Source: Sphingobium sp.
GTDB taxonomy: Bacteria; Pseudomonadota; Alphaproteobacteria; Sphingomonadales; Sphingomonadaceae
Assembly (NCBI GenBank): GCA_003248935.1
Contig: QFQF01000041.1
Location: 1-5,580 of the forward strand
Length of the DNA stretch: 5,580 nucleotides
Direction: 5' to 3'
Below, in pieces: positions 1 to 5,298 of this stretch. How positions within the stretch are numbered: the stretch's first letter is position 1; every line of letters starts with the position of its first letter. A program made the translations under genes and the position numbers. The notes under the pieces were generated by a model that was given only the letters and a program-made list of their open reading frames with translations, ran no database searches and was not told where the DNA came from.

Positions 1-24
1 ATGAATCAACGACAGGTCAGGCCG

Positions 25-885
25 TCAAGCTAACCTGCTGATACCACTCAACTTAATTTCCGATCGGGCTCTTAGACTCTCATTGATGTCCTCGTCTGAT
101 AAGGAGCGGCCAACGAGGATCGATGTTCCGATCATGACTCCGTTGTGGTTCGATGGCAGCGGTCGATAGTTTCCTCTAATATGCTCCATAATAAAATCTC
201 GGGATTGCTCTAGCCAATGAACGTTGACTGGAAGAACGTTTGCACGAAATTGTCGAATGTTCCAGAAATCGATGACATCTGCGGCGTTTAAAGGATCAAA
301 GATAAATATCGTGTCGTCCAAATGATTGTGAAAACGTTGTTCAAGACCTCTAGTCGTGTAATAAAGCGGATATCCCGCTTCATGTCTTTCGATTGTCTGC
401 CAAATTTCTATGGAGGGAGCGACGGTTTCGGCGCCCAGTGCATCACGGTAGCTTTGCGAGAGGTGCGCTAACCGAGCATCTTCAGGAAAAATTCCATAGC
501 ATGCTTCGAAAAAGGCTTTTGAGATACGGTCTCCGCCCTCGAACATCAGAATCCGCGGATCGACGCGCTTTCGAAACTGAAATTCTTTGGCAAACAGGTG
601 CCAGTACGCTTCATACATTCCCAGGCCCACGGTAAAGTATGGGTCGCTTCCAGGTTCAACTGCGACAAGATCGGAGAGGAGGCGATGTCGGCCAGGATCG
701 AACCAACTTCGCTCACGCTTCAGACCAGATTGTTCGAATTGCTCTTGGGTCGTCGAAACAAATGTGTCGGGTTCAAAAAATTCTAAATATCCGCGGGTTA
801 TCGCTGATGCCTTGGGTCTCCGGCCAAGGTCCGGCGCCCATCCTTTCGGTAGTTTTTTCATGACGGGAATGAGAGGGGACATCAT
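25..885 (-). CDS. hypothetical protein, 286 residues, family not recognised
   Basis: I do not recognise this protein. It is soluble in appearance: no signal peptide, no membrane helix, and many aromatic and charged residues. Visible blocks are an aromatic helix around residues 84-106 (GLGMYEAYWHLFAKEF), a segment RILMFEGGDR at 111-120, and a probable beta-alpha-beta stretch at 191-221 with DDTIFIFDPLN followed by DFWNIRQFRANVLPV. The start taken is ATG at 885; the next codon is also ATG. The frame stays open upstream into the IS as far as the TAA at 967-969, but contains no ATG, GTG or TTG there. Only two native codons (Gly-Gly) precede the ATG before the IS edge at 893, so the original N-terminus may be lost. 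A GGGTGGG just before the ATG is a poor ribosome site. GC sampled in two lines of the gene is about 40%, against about 68% in a line of the IS, which suggests separate acquisition. Real coding is likely; function is unknown. Confidence 0.7.
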   Translation of the reverse strand: MMSPLIPVMKKLPKGWAPDLGRRPKASAITRGYLEFFEPDTFVSTTQEQFEQSGLKRERSWFDPGRHRLLSDLVAVEPGSDPYFTVGLGMYEAYWHLFAKEFQFRKRVDPRILMFEGGDRISKAFFEACYGIFPEDARLAHLSQSYRDALGAETVAPSIEIWQTIERHEAGYPLYYTTRGLEQRFHNHLDDTIFIFDPLNAADVIDFWNIRQFRANVLPVNVHWLEQSRDFIMEHIRGNYRPLPSNHNGVMIGTSILVGRSLSDEDINESLRARSEIKLSGISRLA

Positions 886-892
886 CCCACCC

Positions 893-921
893 TGTCCGTC
901 GTCAGAACATTTGGCGCAGTT
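893..921 (+). repeat. right terminal inverted repeat of the IS (orfB end)
   Basis: Begins TGTCCGTCGTCAG and continues to TTTGGCGCAGTT. Compared with the other end read inwards from 2412, it matches at 21 of 29 positions without gaps. It lies 45 bases beyond the orfB stop. Confidence 0.8.
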
Positions 922-966
922 CGCGGCGTGGATTCGCGGAGTGCGGGCCTCGTCTGAGGGTTGATG

Positions 967-1947
967 TTAGGCGGCGAGCTTGCGGTGCTGCAAGCGCCGA
1001 TATTCGATGGTCTGTCGTTTGATCCTTTCGCGTTGTTTGATGATGGCCGGCGCTCTGCCGAAGTAGGCGTCGGCGGGTGTCACGTTGGCCAGGCTCTCGT
1101 GGTATCGCTGGTGATTGTAGTGCTCGACGAAGGCCTCGATCTGGGCTTCAAGATCGCCGGGCAGGAAGTAGTTCTCCAGCAGGATGCGGTTTTTCAGGGT
1201 CTGGTGCCAGCGCTCGATCTTGCCCTGGGTCTGGGGATGACACGGGGCACCGCGCACATGGCTCATCTTGTTGGCTTCGATATATTCGGCCAGTTCGCCG
1301 GCGATGTAGCTAGGGCCGTTGTCGCTGAGCAACCGAGGTTTGTGCTGCACCGTGGCGGTGTCGCAGCCGGAAGCCGCAAGGGCGAGGTCCAGCGTGTCGG
1401 TGACGTCCTCGGCGCGCATGTTCGTGCACAGCTTCCAGGCGATGATGTAGCGCGAGAAGTCGTCGAGCACGGTCGACAGGTACATCCAGCCCCACCCGAT
1501 GATCTTGAAGTAGGTGAAGTCGGTCTGCCACATCTCGTTCGGTCGAGTGGTCTTGGTGTGGAACTGATCGGCGGCCTTGATCACCACGAAGGCCGGGCTG
1601 GTGATCAGATCGTGGGCTTTGAGCAGACGGTAAACCGTAGATTCCGACACGAAGTAGCGCCTTTCGTCGGTGAAGCGCACGGCCAGCTCCCGGGGGCTCC
1701 ACTCGGACTGTTCCAGCGCCAGCTCAATGATCTGGTCGTAGATCTCGGTCGGGATGCGGTTCCACACCCGGCTCGGCGCCGAAGGGCGGTCTTCCAACGC
1801 TTCCGGTCCGCCTTCGAGGTAGCGGTCGTACCACCGATAGAACGTCCGGCGGGCAATGCCGAGTTGGTCGAGCGTACGCTTGGCGGGCAGGTGTGACTGC
1901 TCGACGATCTTGATGATCTCGAGCTTTTCGGACGCGGGATACCTCAT
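967..1947 (-). CDS. IS3-family transposase OrfB (DDE integrase-type)
   Basis: 326-residue catalytic subunit of the IS3 transposase; such proteins cut and join IS ends through a copy-out circle pathway. An N-terminal helix-turn-helix lies at about residues 21-43 (RTLDQLGIARRTFYRWY). An HTH_21-like linker follows at about 66-112, then the rve integrase core from about 130. The triad is visible: D143 in WQTDFTYF, D209 in LLSDNGPS and E245 in GKIERWHQ, with exactly 35 residues between the last two. The C-terminal YNHQRYHESLANVTPADAYFG motif (277-297) is typical. The ATG at 1945-1947 overlaps the orfA stop as ATGA, so it can be translated by coupling. The frame is also open upstream to the slippery A7, so a -1 shift gives an OrfAB fusion of about 453 residues. 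No stop or frameshift breaks it, so the protein looks functional. Confidence 0.93.
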   Translation of the reverse strand: MRYPASEKLEIIKIVEQSHLPAKRTLDQLGIARRTFYRWYDRYLEGGPEALEDRPSAPSRVWNRIPTEIYDQIIELALEQSEWSPRELAVRFTDERRYFVSESTVYRLLKAHDLITSPAFVVIKAADQFHTKTTRPNEMWQTDFTYFKIIGWGWMYLSTVLDDFSRYIIAWKLCTNMRAEDVTDTLDLALAASGCDTATVQHKPRLLSDNGPSYIAGELAEYIEANKMSHVRGAPCHPQTQGKIERWHQTLKNRILLENYFLPGDLEAQIEAFVEHYNHQRYHESLANVTPADAYFGRAPAIIKQRERIKRQTIEYRRLQHRKLAA

Positions 1948-2327
1948 TCGTCGCCTTCCCCATCCGCGATCATGCTTTTTTTGAGCAGCCGGTTTTCCAG
2001 CGTCAGGTCGGCCACGCATTCCTTCAGAGCACGGGCCTCTCGGCGCAGATCCTGGACTTCGCCGGTGGTCGCGGCCCGAGCGGTGTCGCCAGCCAAGCGT
2101 CGCTTGCCCGCTTCCATGAACTCCTTCGACCAGGTGTAGTACAGGCTCTGCGCAATGCCCTCTTTGCGGCACAGCTCGGCGATGCTGTCCTCGCCGCGCA
2201 GGCCTTCGAGCACGATGCGGATCTTGTCCTCGGCCGAGAAGTGTCGACGGGTCTGCCGCCGAATGTCCTTCACCACCTGCTCTGCAGGGGCCTTCGGCGA
2301 TTTTGAATAGGAGGATCTGAGCTTCAT
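1944..2327 (-). CDS. IS3-family OrfA, HTH DNA-binding subunit
   Basis: 127-residue protein that in this family binds the IS ends and regulates transposition. Residues 28-75 form the HTH_Tnp_1 helix-turn-helix (HFSAEDKIRIVLEG, then IAELCRKEGIAQSLYYTWSKEF). Residues 88-116 form a leucine-zipper-like coiled coil (EVQDLRREARALKECVADL, ENRLLKK), used for multimerisation in related proteins. The start ATG at 2325-2327 has a good AAGGA six bases upstream. Both lie in or beside a long stem-loop at 2309-2367 that should hide the start codon. The stop TGA overlaps the orfB ATG. The 7-A run in the LKK codons near the end is the probable frameshift site. Confidence 0.92.
   Translation of the reverse strand: MKLRSSYSKSPKAPAEQVVKDIRRQTRRHFSAEDKIRIVLEGLRGEDSIAELCRKEGIAQSLYYTWSKEFMEAGKRRLAGDTARAATTGEVQDLRREARALKECVADLTLENRLLKKSMIADGEGDE
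1976..1982 (-). other. probable -1 ribosomal frameshift site (A7 run) in orfA
   Basis: On the coding strand the orfA 3' end reads CTC AAA AAA AGC. A one-base slip back on the A7 gives AAA AAA AAG CAT and enters the orfB frame, which has no stop between here and the orfB ATG. The fused protein would be 117 residues of OrfA, 10 linker residues (KHDRGWGRRR) and all 326 of OrfB. IS3 elements commonly use A6G-type runs. In this case the zero-frame phasing is C AAA AAA A rather than the ideal A AAA AAG, so efficiency is uncertain. Confidence 0.6.
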
Positions 2328-2367
2328 CTTCGTTCCTTCGTCACTACGACGAAGCCCAGATCCTCCT
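2309..2367 (-). promoter_or_regulatory. long stem-loop sequestering the orfA start codon
   Basis: Read on the minus strand, the arm AGGAGGATCTGGGCTTCGTC (2367 to 2348) is complementary to GATGAAGCTCAGATCCTCCT (2328 to 2309). There are 18 Watson-Crick pairs of 20, and the two others are G-U pairs in RNA, so all 20 positions pair. The loop is 19 bases and contains the AAGGA ribosome site; the orfA ATG (2325-2327) lies inside the stem. A smaller competing hairpin (CTTCGTC/GACGAAG, 2336-2354, 5-base loop) shares one arm. Transcripts entering from outside the IS would fold this way and be poorly translated. Similar protection is known for IS10, IS50 and IS200; that it works here is inference. Confidence 0.7.
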
Positions 2368-3026
2368 TACATCACAACCTCAAATCTGTGCCATGGGCGC
2401 TGACGGCGGACAAGTGTCTCTGTCGTTTGATGGAGGAGGAATGCCGCTTCCTTTGAAAACTCCTGATCAATGGCGTCACGTGAGAGTTTGAACTTCCTCA
2501 TGCCCGCTGGAAACCATTCGTCAAAATACTCCTGAGCCATCGCGAGTGCTTGCTTTGGGGTCTTGGGTTTTGGCGCGTGAAGTTCGGTATCGTCCTCCTG
2601 ATAGAGTGCGACACCATCACGGGCGACGTCCATGAAGAAGTAGCGGCCATGAGCAAGGCCATCGTTCACCTCCTGGAGGGTGTGCACGATGAAATTGACC
2701 GGGGTCTTGAGGTTCTTGGTGATCGACCGTTCGCGATTGAGCCGCTCTTCGGCTTTTTCCCAGTACGCGACGCGATCTGTCAGCTGCTTCTGGTTGACGA
2801 TAACGAGCAGATCGAAATCGGATTGATATCCCTTGGCCGTATGAGGCTCATCGACCCAGCCACCTCGGGCATATGATCCATAGAGAATGATCTTCTGGAT
2901 GCGGCCAAGACGGCGCTTGCCCGTCGCGCCACCATTCGCGTCCTCGAACTCCTCGAACAGGATCTGGACGACACGATCCAGCTCGCGCTGCTTGGCAGCG
3001 GGAAGATGTTCGATTCCGCTACGCAC
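2367..3026 (-). pseudogene. MNT-HEPN fusion protein, 3' end removed by the IS
   Basis: The N-terminal 204 residues match the fused nucleotidyltransferase/HEPN family, whose members are usually about 300 residues. The MNT (minimal nucleotidyltransferase) domain spans about 40-135, with GSYARGG at 50-56 and the acidic pair in SDFDLLV (D70, D72). The position where a third acidic residue might be expected reads VNFIVHT (109-115). The HEPN domain begins at about 157 (TPKQALAMAQEYFDEWFP) and breaks off within its helix KEAAFLLHQTTE (192-203). The last 15 codons, starting with a codon split by the edge, are read from the IS inverted repeat and end at TAA 2367-2369. The start is GTG at 3024-3026; no ATG lies between it and the upstream TAG at 3045-3047. 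In two-gene versions HEPN is an RNase toxin and MNT the antitoxin that modifies it. The part of HEPN expected to carry the R-x4-6-H site is missing here. It lies 51 bases behind the vapC-type gene and may share its transcript. Confidence 0.82.
2384..2412 (-). repeat. left terminal inverted repeat of the IS (orfA end)
   Basis: Read inwards from 2412 it begins TGTCCGCCGTCAG and continues to CATGGCACAGAT. It pairs with the repeat at 893-921. Its outer edge interrupts the codon for residue 205 of the MNT-HEPN reading frame. Confidence 0.8.
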
Positions 3027-3077
3027 GGCGAAGATGATCTCGCGCTAATGGCGCGGCTGTGACCGATGACATGGGGG

Positions 3078-3605
3078 TCATTTCTTAGCCGCCGATCGAT
3101 CGAAAGCCATCAATGTTTCGAGCAAACCTGGCGTATCCACCTGCTCAATCGCGTGGACCTTGCTCGTGCGATCCACAAATTCACCATCCCACGGATCGAG
3201 GACCGGAACAGCAGCTGCCGCGAAGTGCGTCACGTCACGGGTCACGACGATGAGGTCGTAATGTGCTGCGATCGCGGCGATGAACAGGTCCAGCTGCGAG
3301 AAGGTATGGCCTCGCCGCCGCCCGGCCTCGATCATTAGCCTCCAGCGCAGGATGACGTCTTCGCTGACCGGCAGCGTCCGGCCTTCGAAAAGCGGACGCA
3401 GCGAACTCGCAAGCCAGGCAGTAATCTCGGCTCGTTTCTCAGGATTGTCGAGCCTCTCAATGCCGAACCGGATTTCGGCGAAAGTAACCTCGGAAATGAA
3501 TAGATTATCTTCGACCTGTGCAGAGATGAACCCAACCACGGCGGGATTCGGCCGGGGCCGCCGCAGCTCGGAAATCACATTGGTGTCGAGGAGGAAGCCG
3601 GTCAA
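3078..3605 (-). CDS. PIN-domain toxin, VapC-type, 175 residues
   Basis: PIN-domain ribonuclease expected to cut RNA with a bound Mg2+ or Mn2+, and to be held inactive by the antitoxin encoded just before it. The four acidic residues of the active site are visible: D7 in FLLDTNVISEL, E44 in FAEIRFG, D106 in SQLDLFIAA and D124 in VTRDVTHF. The fold ends at about residue 138 with VPVLDPWDG, as in most VapC proteins. Here another 36 or so residues follow (EFVDRTSKVHAIEQ to FDRSAAKK), an unusual tail of unknown role. The start is TTG at 3603-3605: it puts the Asp of the first strand at the normal place, and GAGGA lies 10 bases upstream inside the antitoxin gene. The TTG overlaps the antitoxin stop as TTGA, which favours coupled translation. 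No damage is seen. Confidence 0.9.
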   Translation of the reverse strand: MTGFLLDTNVISELRRPRPNPAVVGFISAQVEDNLFISEVTFAEIRFGIERLDNPEKRAEITAWLASSLRPLFEGRTLPVSEDVILRWRLMIEAGRRRGHTFSQLDLFIAAIAAHYDLIVVTRDVTHFAAAAVPVLDPWDGEFVDRTSKVHAIEQVDTPGLLETLMAFDRSAAKK

Positions 3606-3961
3606 AGATCGATCGTCCTCACTGGCCCATCGATCACTGGCCTTTCCAGATCGAGGTCGCCAATTGGCGAAGCCGCAAGCGTCTCGACTAAACGGCGGCC
3701 GCTATGCTGCTGCCGCTCGCGATCCCAGGCCTCGGCCGACACGATCACAACGGCATCTCTGCCGTGCAAGGTCACGCGCTGAGGTCCGCTCTCCCGAGCG
3801 AGGCGCACAACCTCGCTGAATTTTGCCTTCGCATCCTGGAGCCGCCAACTCCGGCGTGGCGCGCTCGGAGCGCCTTCCTGCTTCTCTCGTGCAACCACTT
3901 CAAGATCCAAACTAGTCACGGTGACCATAATATCGCTTTTGGAAGGTGATTTTGCAAGCAT
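3602..3961 (-). CDS. Phd/YefM-type antitoxin, 119 residues
   Basis: Antitoxin partner of the PIN toxin that follows. The core at about residues 38-85 is Phd/YefM-like: SWRLQDAKAKFSEVVRLARE, then GPQRVTLHGRDAVVIVSAEAW. In this family that fold dimerises and binds the operator of its own operon. The C-terminal part (RRLVETLAASPIGDLDLERP onward) should be the disordered toxin-binding tail. Relatives often start directly at the W-x-L-Q-D-A motif; here about 37 residues precede it, with no start codon close to the motif. ATG at 3961 is chosen because GAGG stands six bases upstream. ATG at residue 12 (MVTVTSLDLEVV) is possible but has no ribosome site. The gene order antitoxin then toxin with a 4-base overlap is the usual one. 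Autoregulation is likely but no clear operator was identified. Confidence 0.87.
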   Translation of the reverse strand: MLAKSPSKSDIMVTVTSLDLEVVAREKQEGAPSAPRRSWRLQDAKAKFSEVVRLARESGPQRVTLHGRDAVVIVSAEAWDRERQQHSGRRLVETLAASPIGDLDLERPVIDGPVRTIDL

Positions 3962-3967
3962 CGATTA

Positions 3968-3971
3968 CCTC
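3968..3971 (-). promoter_or_regulatory. ribosome binding site of the antitoxin gene
   Basis: GAGG on the minus strand, six bases before ATG 3961 (ATGAGGTAATCGATG). It decides for the first ATG over the internal one at residue 12. Confidence 0.6.
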
Positions 3972-4006
3972 ATTTCGGGGGTGTTGCGCGCGATCGGGAA
4001 AGGGCA

Positions 4007-4033
4007 GGGGGGATTTCAAGCCCCCCAGAAATC
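4007..4033. repeat. two overlapping inverted repeats at the 4037 promoter
   Basis: First repeat: GGGGGG (4007-4012) and CCCCCC (4021-4026) around ATTTCAAG. Second repeat: GATTTC (4012-4017) and GAAATC (4028-4033) around ten bases. The arms interleave, so only one hairpin can form at a time. They cover the -35 region and the edge of the -10 of the promoter, and lie before its expected transcription start, so a protein-binding site on DNA is more likely than an RNA structure. Confidence 0.45.
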
Positions 4034-4042
4034 TGCTATAAT
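4034..4042 (+). promoter_or_regulatory. extended -10 promoter for the membrane protein gene
   Basis: TGCTATAAT: a consensus TATAAT at 4037-4042 preceded by the TGn of extended -10 promoters. The -35 position (4014-4019, TTTCAA, 17-base spacer) is poor, which fits an extended -10 type. Transcription would start near 4049, leaving a leader of about 15 bases that carries AAAGGAG (4052-4058), five bases before the ATG at 4064. Confidence 0.65.
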
Positions 4043-4063
4043 TTCGTCGCGAAAGGAGCCGTC

Positions 4064-4525
4064 ATGGGCTCGGTTGACGATGCGCCTGATGAGGTCAGTG
4101 ACAACCCGGTGACGGACATGCCGCCGCCGCGTGCATCTGACTGGTTTTGGCGTCCGCGGTATGCTCGTCTCTGGTGGGTTTCGGCGGGGCTTTTCTGGAT
4201 TGGGGCGGCAATTGCCTCCCTCCTAGCTCCGCAGCTTCTTCTTCAGATCGGTGGCGGCTTCTTCGTGCTGATGATGCTCTTTCATCCGTTCGTCATTCTG
4301 CCTGTCCTCGGATTTGGCTATGCCCTGGCCTGGATCAGGCAGAATGCCATCCAAGGTGATGGCGACACCGAAGGGGACTCCGACTGGGCGAGCTATCGAG
4401 AGGATATGTTTTTCGGTCGGATGAAATGGGATCCGGTTGGCTCCCTCGATCCGAAGCACATGGGAAATCCTCTCAATCCGTTCAGTCAGGCTTGGTTGGA
4501 TCAACATGTCCGGCCACACAGCTAG
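4064..4525 (+). CDS. small membrane protein with two helices, function unknown
   Basis: 153 residues. The first ~35 are polar and acidic, then Pro-rich (MPPPRASDWFWRPR). Two hydrophobic stretches follow at about 37-60 (WWVSAGLFWIGAAIASLL) and 63-91 (GGGFFVLMMLFHPFVILPVL onward), joined by a very short turn. The remaining ~60 residues are hydrophilic, with DSDWASYREDMFFGRMKWDP and a tail rich in Asn and Pro (NPLNPFSQAWLDQH). By the positive-inside rule the RPRYAR before helix 1 suggests both ends face the cytoplasm. No family is recognised. It is the only plus-strand gene here, with its own promoter and an excellent ribosome site, and it converges on the TraG-like remnant, sharing CTAG at the stops. 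That position hints at a conjugation-related accessory role such as entry exclusion, but this is a guess. Confidence 0.82.
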   Translation: MGSVDDAPDEVSDNPVTDMPPPRASDWFWRPRYARLWWVSAGLFWIGAAIASLLAPQLLLQIGGGFFVLMMLFHPFVILPVLGFGYALAWIRQNAIQGDGDTEGDSDWASYREDMFFGRMKWDPVGSLDPKHMGNPLNPFSQAWLDQHVRPHS

Positions 4526-5298
4526 CGTGGCCTGAACTTAGGGTCTCCATCTCCAAGGCCTTCATCGCGATCTCCTGAAAACCGCCCGCTATCCAAAATT
4601 TTGCTTTGCTCCCATGATGTGATGGGAGCGGTGGCATCAGCGGTACCACGTCCGGCTGCAGCTTGACCGAGGTAGCGATTTCGAAGTCCATCATTGCCAA
4701 GGATCTGACGACTAAGCTCGTCGGTAAACGCTATCTCAGGTTTTCTAGATCTGGACGCTACCAACTCTGCCGCTGCAATGGTCGTTCTAACATCGTAGTT
4801 CATGATATCGATACTGGCTCGAGCATCGGTCGATGCCTGGCCAATATCCGAGCTTGCCATGCCTACGCGCCCGCCCAAGCGTCCAACGGTGCGTCCACGA
4901 CTGCCGGGTCGGCCACCGCCCTTATCAATCGATGCTCCAATTTCTCCATCGACAGAGATCGCCTGCGAAAGCTGGTGGCTTGAGCCTCGCGAAAGTGAGC
5001 GCTGCCATCCGGTCTGCGCGATGATGGCCTGGACGTCGCGCTGGAGCGTGTCGGCGACTTGAGGCTTGAGCCGCCAATCGCCCCTGCGATCCATTTCGAA
5101 GCCGCCTTTGAGCCAATTCTCCATGGCAGTGTGACCTTCGGCGCCGCCGCCCAGGAAATGCTCGATCGTGTCCGGCCCCGCCTGCTTGCCGGCCTCGAAC
5201 CGGGTGCTCGTGTCGCTGCGGGCCGACCTGCCGAAACTGGCGCTGCTCGACACGAGCAGGTCGTTGTCGGCAAAACTGAACCGAGCAGGCGCGTCCAT
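4522..5298 (-). pseudogene. traG: C-terminal remnant of a TraG-like conjugation protein
   Basis: 258 codons from ATG 5296-5298 to TAG 4522-4524. The text resembles the cytoplasmic or periplasmic C-terminal part of TraG proteins of F-like transfer systems in alphaproteobacteria: FSFADNDLLVSSSASFGRSA, MENWLKGGFEMDRRGDWRLK, QVADTLQRDVQAIIAQTGWQ, a Gly-rich region, SIDIMNYDVRTTIAAAE, FTDELSRQILGNDGLRNRYL, and an end in GDGDPKFRPR. Full TraG is around 900 residues or more, with N-terminal membrane helices, so most is missing. In F-like systems TraG works in mating-pair stabilisation and pilus assembly. The frame stays open upstream to 5481, but there it overlaps another gene out of frame and the translated text is unconvincing. 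AAGG before ATG 5298 could allow translation of the remnant. The assignment rests on remembered family features, not on a search. Confidence 0.55.

Larger units (their letters stand above)
893..2412 (-). mobile_element. IS3-family insertion sequence, about 1520 bp
   Basis: Complete element read leftwards: left end at 2412, orfA, orfB, right end at 893. The boundaries come from imperfect terminal inverted repeats that both begin TGTCCG(C/T)CGTCAG and match at about 20 of the first 27 positions. The 2412 end also coincides with the point where the neighbouring MNT-HEPN protein stops resembling its family. The two overlapping reading frames, the D-D-(35)-E integrase-type transposase, the A7 slippery run and the TG terminal dinucleotides are all typical of IS3 elements, and the length is within the family range. 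IS3 elements usually make a 3-5 bp target duplication. Here the flanks are ...CACCC on the left and AGTGT... on the right, so none is visible, which suggests a later deletion or recombination at one end. The exact subgroup was not determined. Confidence 0.88.

Noticed and set aside
961..1896. Long plus-strand open frame of 311 codons over orfB.
   Set aside because: It is antisense to a transposase with an intact catalytic triad and reads as Val/Gly/Arg-rich shadow text with no domain.
955..2382. Inner repeats TGAGG-TTG-ATGT-AGG at 955-974 and 2363-2382 (inverted) as the IS ends.
   Set aside because: They need gaps to align, and the outer pair starting TGTCCG matches better over 27-29 bases. 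The outer end at 2412 also agrees with the breakpoint in the MNT-HEPN protein. They may be subterminal binding repeats or chance.
2550..2876. Plus-strand open frame opposite the MNT domain.
   Set aside because: It is exactly antisense to conserved nucleotidyltransferase motifs, so it is explained as a shadow.
3991..4019. Minus-strand promoter for the antitoxin gene using TTGAAA at 4014-4019.
   Set aside because: The -35 matches 5 of 6, but at 16-18 bases spacing the -10 would be CGATCG or similar, which is not credible.
4007..4026. G6-loop-C6 hairpin as a rho-independent terminator.
   Set aside because: No U-run follows on either strand, and it lies before a promoter rather than after a gene.
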